A DNA stretch of 7,547 nucleotides from Nanobdellota archaeon (lineage in GTDB: Archaea; Nanobdellota; Nanobdellia; Woesearchaeales; GCA-2686295): the NCBI GenBank assembly GCA_018812505.1, contig JAHJDK010000253.1, forward strand, positions 1 through 7,547. Reading direction: 5' to 3'. A program made the position numbers and the translations under genes. Each line of letters begins with the position of its first letter. Positions within the stretch are counted from its first letter, which is position 1. Below, in pieces: positions 5,672-7,547 of the stretch. The notes under the pieces were generated by a model. It did not search any database. It was not told the DNA's origin and saw only the letters and a list, made by a program, of their open reading frames with translations.

Positions 5672-5680
5672 TTAAATTAT
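5672..5680 (+). promoter_or_regulatory. Possible TATA box of the M52 protease gene
   Basis: TTAAATTAT would place transcription start near 5702, giving a leader of about 18 nt that contains the SD. The match to the archaeal consensus is only fair, and the region is AT-rich throughout. Confidence 0.3.
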
Positions 5681-5707
5681 TAGAATTTAGTTGTTTCATA
5701 AATATAC

Positions 5708-5712
5708 GGAGG
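5708..5712 (+). promoter_or_regulatory. Strong SD of the M52 protease gene
   Basis: GGAGG ends 7 nt before the ATG at 5720. It is the clearest SD in the window on a gene that heads its own transcription unit, in contrast to the leaderless-type neighbours. Confidence 0.75.
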
Positions 5713-5719
5713 AAAACTT

Positions 5720-6088
5720 ATGCGAATATTAGTGTTTGGCAATCCCTACCTTGAGTATGACTCTTTAGCAGTCAAGGTTGCAAAAGAATTAGGAAAGGAA
5801 GATGAATTTATTATATGTACTTCTCCGGAACAAATAATGGATAACAAGTTTGATTACATAATGGATGTGGTAGAGGGAATAGATGATATAAAGATTTTTG
5901 ATAACTTGAAAATGCTTAATCCGCACAAAATGTTTTCCCTGCATGATTTTGACGTGACTTTTTTCCTCAGTCTGATGGAGCGACTAGGAAAGGTTGACAG
6001 AGTAAAGATAATAGGCATACCAATCAATTATAACAAGAAAAAAGCAATAGAAAAAGTTAAAGAATTCTTGGAAAGCACTAGACATTGA
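5720..6088 (+). CDS. Short [NiFe]-hydrogenase maturation protease (M52/HycI-HybD type)
   Basis: At 122 residues this is a reduced version of the M52 endopeptidase, which clips the C-terminal tail from the nickel-loaded hydrogenase large subunit; typical members have about 150-165 residues. The protein opens with MRILVFGNPYLEYDSLAVKV. GNPYLEYDSLAV aligns with HybD GN-x6-E-x4-V, putting Asp14 at the first nickel-binding site (Glu16 of HybD). FDYIMDVVEG (44-53) places Asp49 at the second (Asp62). FSLHDFDVTFFLSLMERLG (72-90) places His75 at the third (His93). VKIIGIP (95-101) matches the family VxIIGIxP strand. The loops between these elements are shortened. The ATG is fixed by GGAGG 7 nt upstream. 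It lies about 2.2 kb from hypA/hypC, divergent from the Nudix gene, with no large subunit nearby. The alternative is a related M52 paralogue without a hydrogenase substrate. Confidence 0.78.
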   Translation: MRILVFGNPYLEYDSLAVKVAKELGKEDEFIICTSPEQIMDNKFDYIMDVVEGIDDIKIFDNLKMLNPHKMFSLHDFDVTFFLSLMERLGKVDRVKIIGIPINYNKKKAIEKVKEFLESTRH

Positions 6089-6097
6089 TGCGTTAAA

Positions 6098-6105
6098 CAT
6101 AAAAA
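6098..6105 (+). promoter_or_regulatory. Possible TATA box of the nuclease gene
   Basis: CATAAAAA is centred 26-27 bp before the ATG at 6128, the same spacing as at the other leaderless starts in this window. No SD is visible before 6128. The match to consensus is weaker than at the other promoters. Confidence 0.4.
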
Positions 6106-6127
6106 GGATTAAATATTATCATTCTTC

Positions 6128-7303
6128 ATGGCGACTTATTCGCATTCAAGAATTTCTACTTTTGAACAGTGCAAGCTAAAGTTCAAATACAAATACATAG
6201 ATAAAATTGAGACTGACATAAAGCAAACAGTTGAAGCTTTTCTAGGAAACCTTGTTCACAGGACTCTTCAAAAATTATACTCTGATTTAAAATTTCAAAA
6301 ACTAAACAGTAAAGATGATTTAATACAATTATTCAATGATTTATGGAAGAAAGAGTGGAGCGATGAAATACTTATAGTCAGGGAGGGACTGACACAGGAT
6401 AATTTTATTAAGATGGGAGAAAAGTTCATATCTGATTATTATGAGCATTACAAACCTTTTGACGAAATGAAGATTCTTGGTTTGGAAACAACTGACATGA
6501 TGACATTGTCTGATGACAGCAAGTACCATGTGAGGATTGACAAACTTGGATGTGTTGGAACTACTTACTTTATTGCTGATTACAAAACTAATAGCACCAT
6601 GAAAGACCAAGCAGAAGCTGATTCTGACAGACAGCTGGCAATGTATTCTATATGGGTCAAGAATAAATACTCTGATGTTAGCAAAGTTGTTTTGAAATGG
6701 CACATGCTTGCTTTTGATAAAGAGGTTACTTCTGAAAGGACTGACGAAGAACTTAAGAAATTACAAGATGAAACAGTCGTAAAAATAAAGGTTATAGAAA
6801 CCTGTGCAGATTTTTCGCCAAAGGTTTCAGCTCTTTGTGATTGGTGTGAATTCAAGCAGTTATGTCCTAAATGGAAGCACTTATACGAGTTAGAAGAGAA
6901 GAAGCCAGAACAATTTAGAGAGGATGATGGTGTCAAGCTTGCTGATGAGTATGCACACTTAAGAACTGAAGAAGGAGAAATCAAGGAAAAAATTGAGGCA
7001 TTGAAAGATAAAATTTTTGCTTTTGCAGATTTTAAGGGTGTGGATAGGGTTTTCGGCACAGACCAAAAGGTCACTATTTGGCGTAAGGAATGCGATAAAT
7101 TTCCAAAGACAACTGATTACAATTATCAAGCATTTGTTGAGATGATTAAGAAACTTGGTTTATGGAATGAGTTCTCTAGAATCGACACTTTCAAACTAGA
7201 GAAATCGTTTGAGAGCAAAGAGTTTCACGGCGAGATACAAGAGATTCTATCAAGGTTTGCAAAAAAAGAAAAAATAAAAAGAATTTATATGGGCAAAAAA
7301 TAA
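6128..7303 (+). CDS. PD-(D/E)XK nuclease with Fe-S cysteines (Cas4/RecB/AddB-like) and C-terminal extension
   Basis: The 391-residue protein starts SHSRISTFEQCKLKFKYKY (5-23), the usual N-terminus of PF12705-type nucleases. Active-site pieces follow in order: His44 in LGNLVH, Asp138 in VRIDK, Asp151 and Lys153 in ADYKT, and Gln169 with Tyr173 in QLAMY. Cys15 together with CDWCEFKQLC (Cys237, Cys240, Cys246) gives the four ligands of the [4Fe-4S] clasp seen in Cas4, AddB and related exonucleases. All of these residues are present, so an active DNA nuclease in repair or end processing is expected. Residues 250-391 are an extra region absent from Cas4. It has a likely coiled coil (about 270-298), then a basic, mixed region I cannot assign. 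No CRISPR array, cas gene or helicase is in the window, so a Cas4 role is not supported. The start is at the ATG, 39 bp after the protease gene. Confidence 0.85.
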   Translation: MATYSHSRISTFEQCKLKFKYKYIDKIETDIKQTVEAFLGNLVHRTLQKLYSDLKFQKLNSKDDLIQLFNDLWKKEWSDEILIVREGLTQDNFIKMGEKFISDYYEHYKPFDEMKILGLETTDMMTLSDDSKYHVRIDKLGCVGTTYFIADYKTNSTMKDQAEADSDRQLAMYSIWVKNKYSDVSKVVLKWHMLAFDKEVTSERTDEELKKLQDETVVKIKVIETCADFSPKVSALCDWCEFKQLCPKWKHLYELEEKKPEQFREDDGVKLADEYAHLRTEEGEIKEKIEALKDKIFAFADFKGVDRVFGTDQKVTIWRKECDKFPKTTDYNYQAFVEMIKKLGLWNEFSRIDTFKLEKSFESKEFHGEIQEILSRFAKKEKIKRIYMGKK

Positions 7304-7308
7304 TTTTA

Positions 7309-7497
7309 CTAGGCTAATTTTGCAACACCATGTGTTACTACTAATATTACTAAACCTATTATTACTGATACTATTGAGCTTACTAAATAGTTTTCTGGAA
7401 ATATAACCCAAATTTGACAGTTAAAAATTAAAGTGTCCTTTGTTTGGAATATTTTACCATGAAACAAACCAAACTCAGGACAAAACAGATAAAACAT
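7309..7497 (-). CDS. Doubtful small hydrophobic protein
   Basis: This is a 62-residue minus-strand frame with one clear membrane segment near the C-terminus (about 37-56, YLVSSIVSVIIGLVILVV). No SD precedes the ATG and no TATA box sits at the 26-27 bp position. The nearest TATA-like sequence (7503-7510) is too close. I recognise no family. It may be a small membrane protein, a broken gene end or chance, and it overlaps another hydrophobic frame. Confidence 0.25.
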   Translation of the reverse strand: MFYLFCPEFGLFHGKIFQTKDTLIFNCQIWVIFPENYLVSSIVSVIIGLVILVVTHGVAKLA

Positions 7498-7547
7498 AAC
7501 GATAATATATCTTTTCCGGTTGGAACTGCTTTAGCAGTGAAAAAATA
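7428..7547 (-). CDS. Possible C-terminal end of a membrane protein cut by the window edge
   Basis: A minus-strand frame open at the window edge reads about 39 residues to TAA (7430-7428): FFTAKAVPTGKD, then a hydrophobic stretch of about 17 residues (ILSLCFICFVLSLVCFM), then a basic tail KYSKQRTL. This shape fits the end of a membrane protein. It competes with the frame at 7309-7497. Only one of them is likely real, or both are fragments of one decayed gene. Confidence 0.22.
   Translation of the reverse strand, partial: YFFTAKAVPTGKDILSLCFICFVLSLVCFMVKYSKQRTL
7525..7538. repeat. Short hairpin at the window end
   Basis: ACTGCT and AGCAGT pair exactly around TT, giving a GC-containing hairpin of the kind rare in this AT-rich stretch. 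On the plus strand an A-run follows, so it is not a classical terminator there. On the minus strand the T-run precedes it. Confidence 0.2.

Noticed and set aside
6128..7303. Cas4 and hence a CRISPR locus
   Set aside because: The nuclease shares the Cas4 signature, but there are no direct repeats with spacers and no other cas gene in the window, and it is about twice Cas4 length.

Overview
The window looks like a piece of an AT-rich archaeal genome, most likely from a DPANN-type lineage (Woesearchaeota, Pacearchaeota or relatives). This is inferred from gene style, not from a marker gene. Several genes at the head of transcription units have a TATA-like box centred 26-27 bp before the start codon and no Shine-Dalgarno (SD) sequence, which is the archaeal leaderless arrangement. 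Genes inside the operon use GAGGT-type SDs or overlapping stop/start codons. The proteins are compact, and the hydrogenase-maturation genes are short and divergent.

Positions 1-329 hold no intact gene. The minus strand carries what looks like a decayed helix-turn-helix gene broken into three frames. Positions 330-3537 form a tight five-gene plus-strand operon: a class V aminotransferase-fold cysteine desulfurase, a D-2-hydroxyacid (D-lactate type) dehydrogenase started at TTG, the nickel metallochaperone HypA, the chaperone HypC, and an unnamed 157-residue protein. The last has a C-terminal third that aligns with HypC. Gaps run from 11 bp down to an 11-bp overlap.

Positions 3594-5574 are on the minus strand: a winged-helix/Nudix protein, a 10-TM EamA/DMT-family transporter and a two-TM small membrane protein. 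All three have leaderless-type promoters. Positions 5720-7303 return to the plus strand. First comes a very short M52-type [NiFe]-hydrogenase maturation protease with a strong GGAGG SD, then a Cas4/RecB-like PD-(D/E)XK nuclease with a four-cysteine Fe-S signature and an undescribed C-terminal extension. The last 244 bp contain only weak, overlapping hydrophobic reading frames on the minus strand.

The common theme is [NiFe]-hydrogenase assembly. HypA (nickel delivery), HypC (Fe(CN)2CO assembly) and the M52 protease (final C-terminal cleavage of the large subunit) all occur here. HypB, HypD, HypE, HypF and the hydrogenase subunits do not. The desulfurase could supply sulfur for Fe-S clusters, and the dehydrogenase could share NADH balance with the hydrogenase; both links are inference. 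The most unusual point is a division of conserved residues between two neighbouring HypC-like proteins. Stand-alone HypC keeps the N-terminal Met-Cys but has Ser where the family has His. The adjacent fusion protein has a HypC-like domain with both a Cys and a His at the aligned positions, but the Cys is internal.
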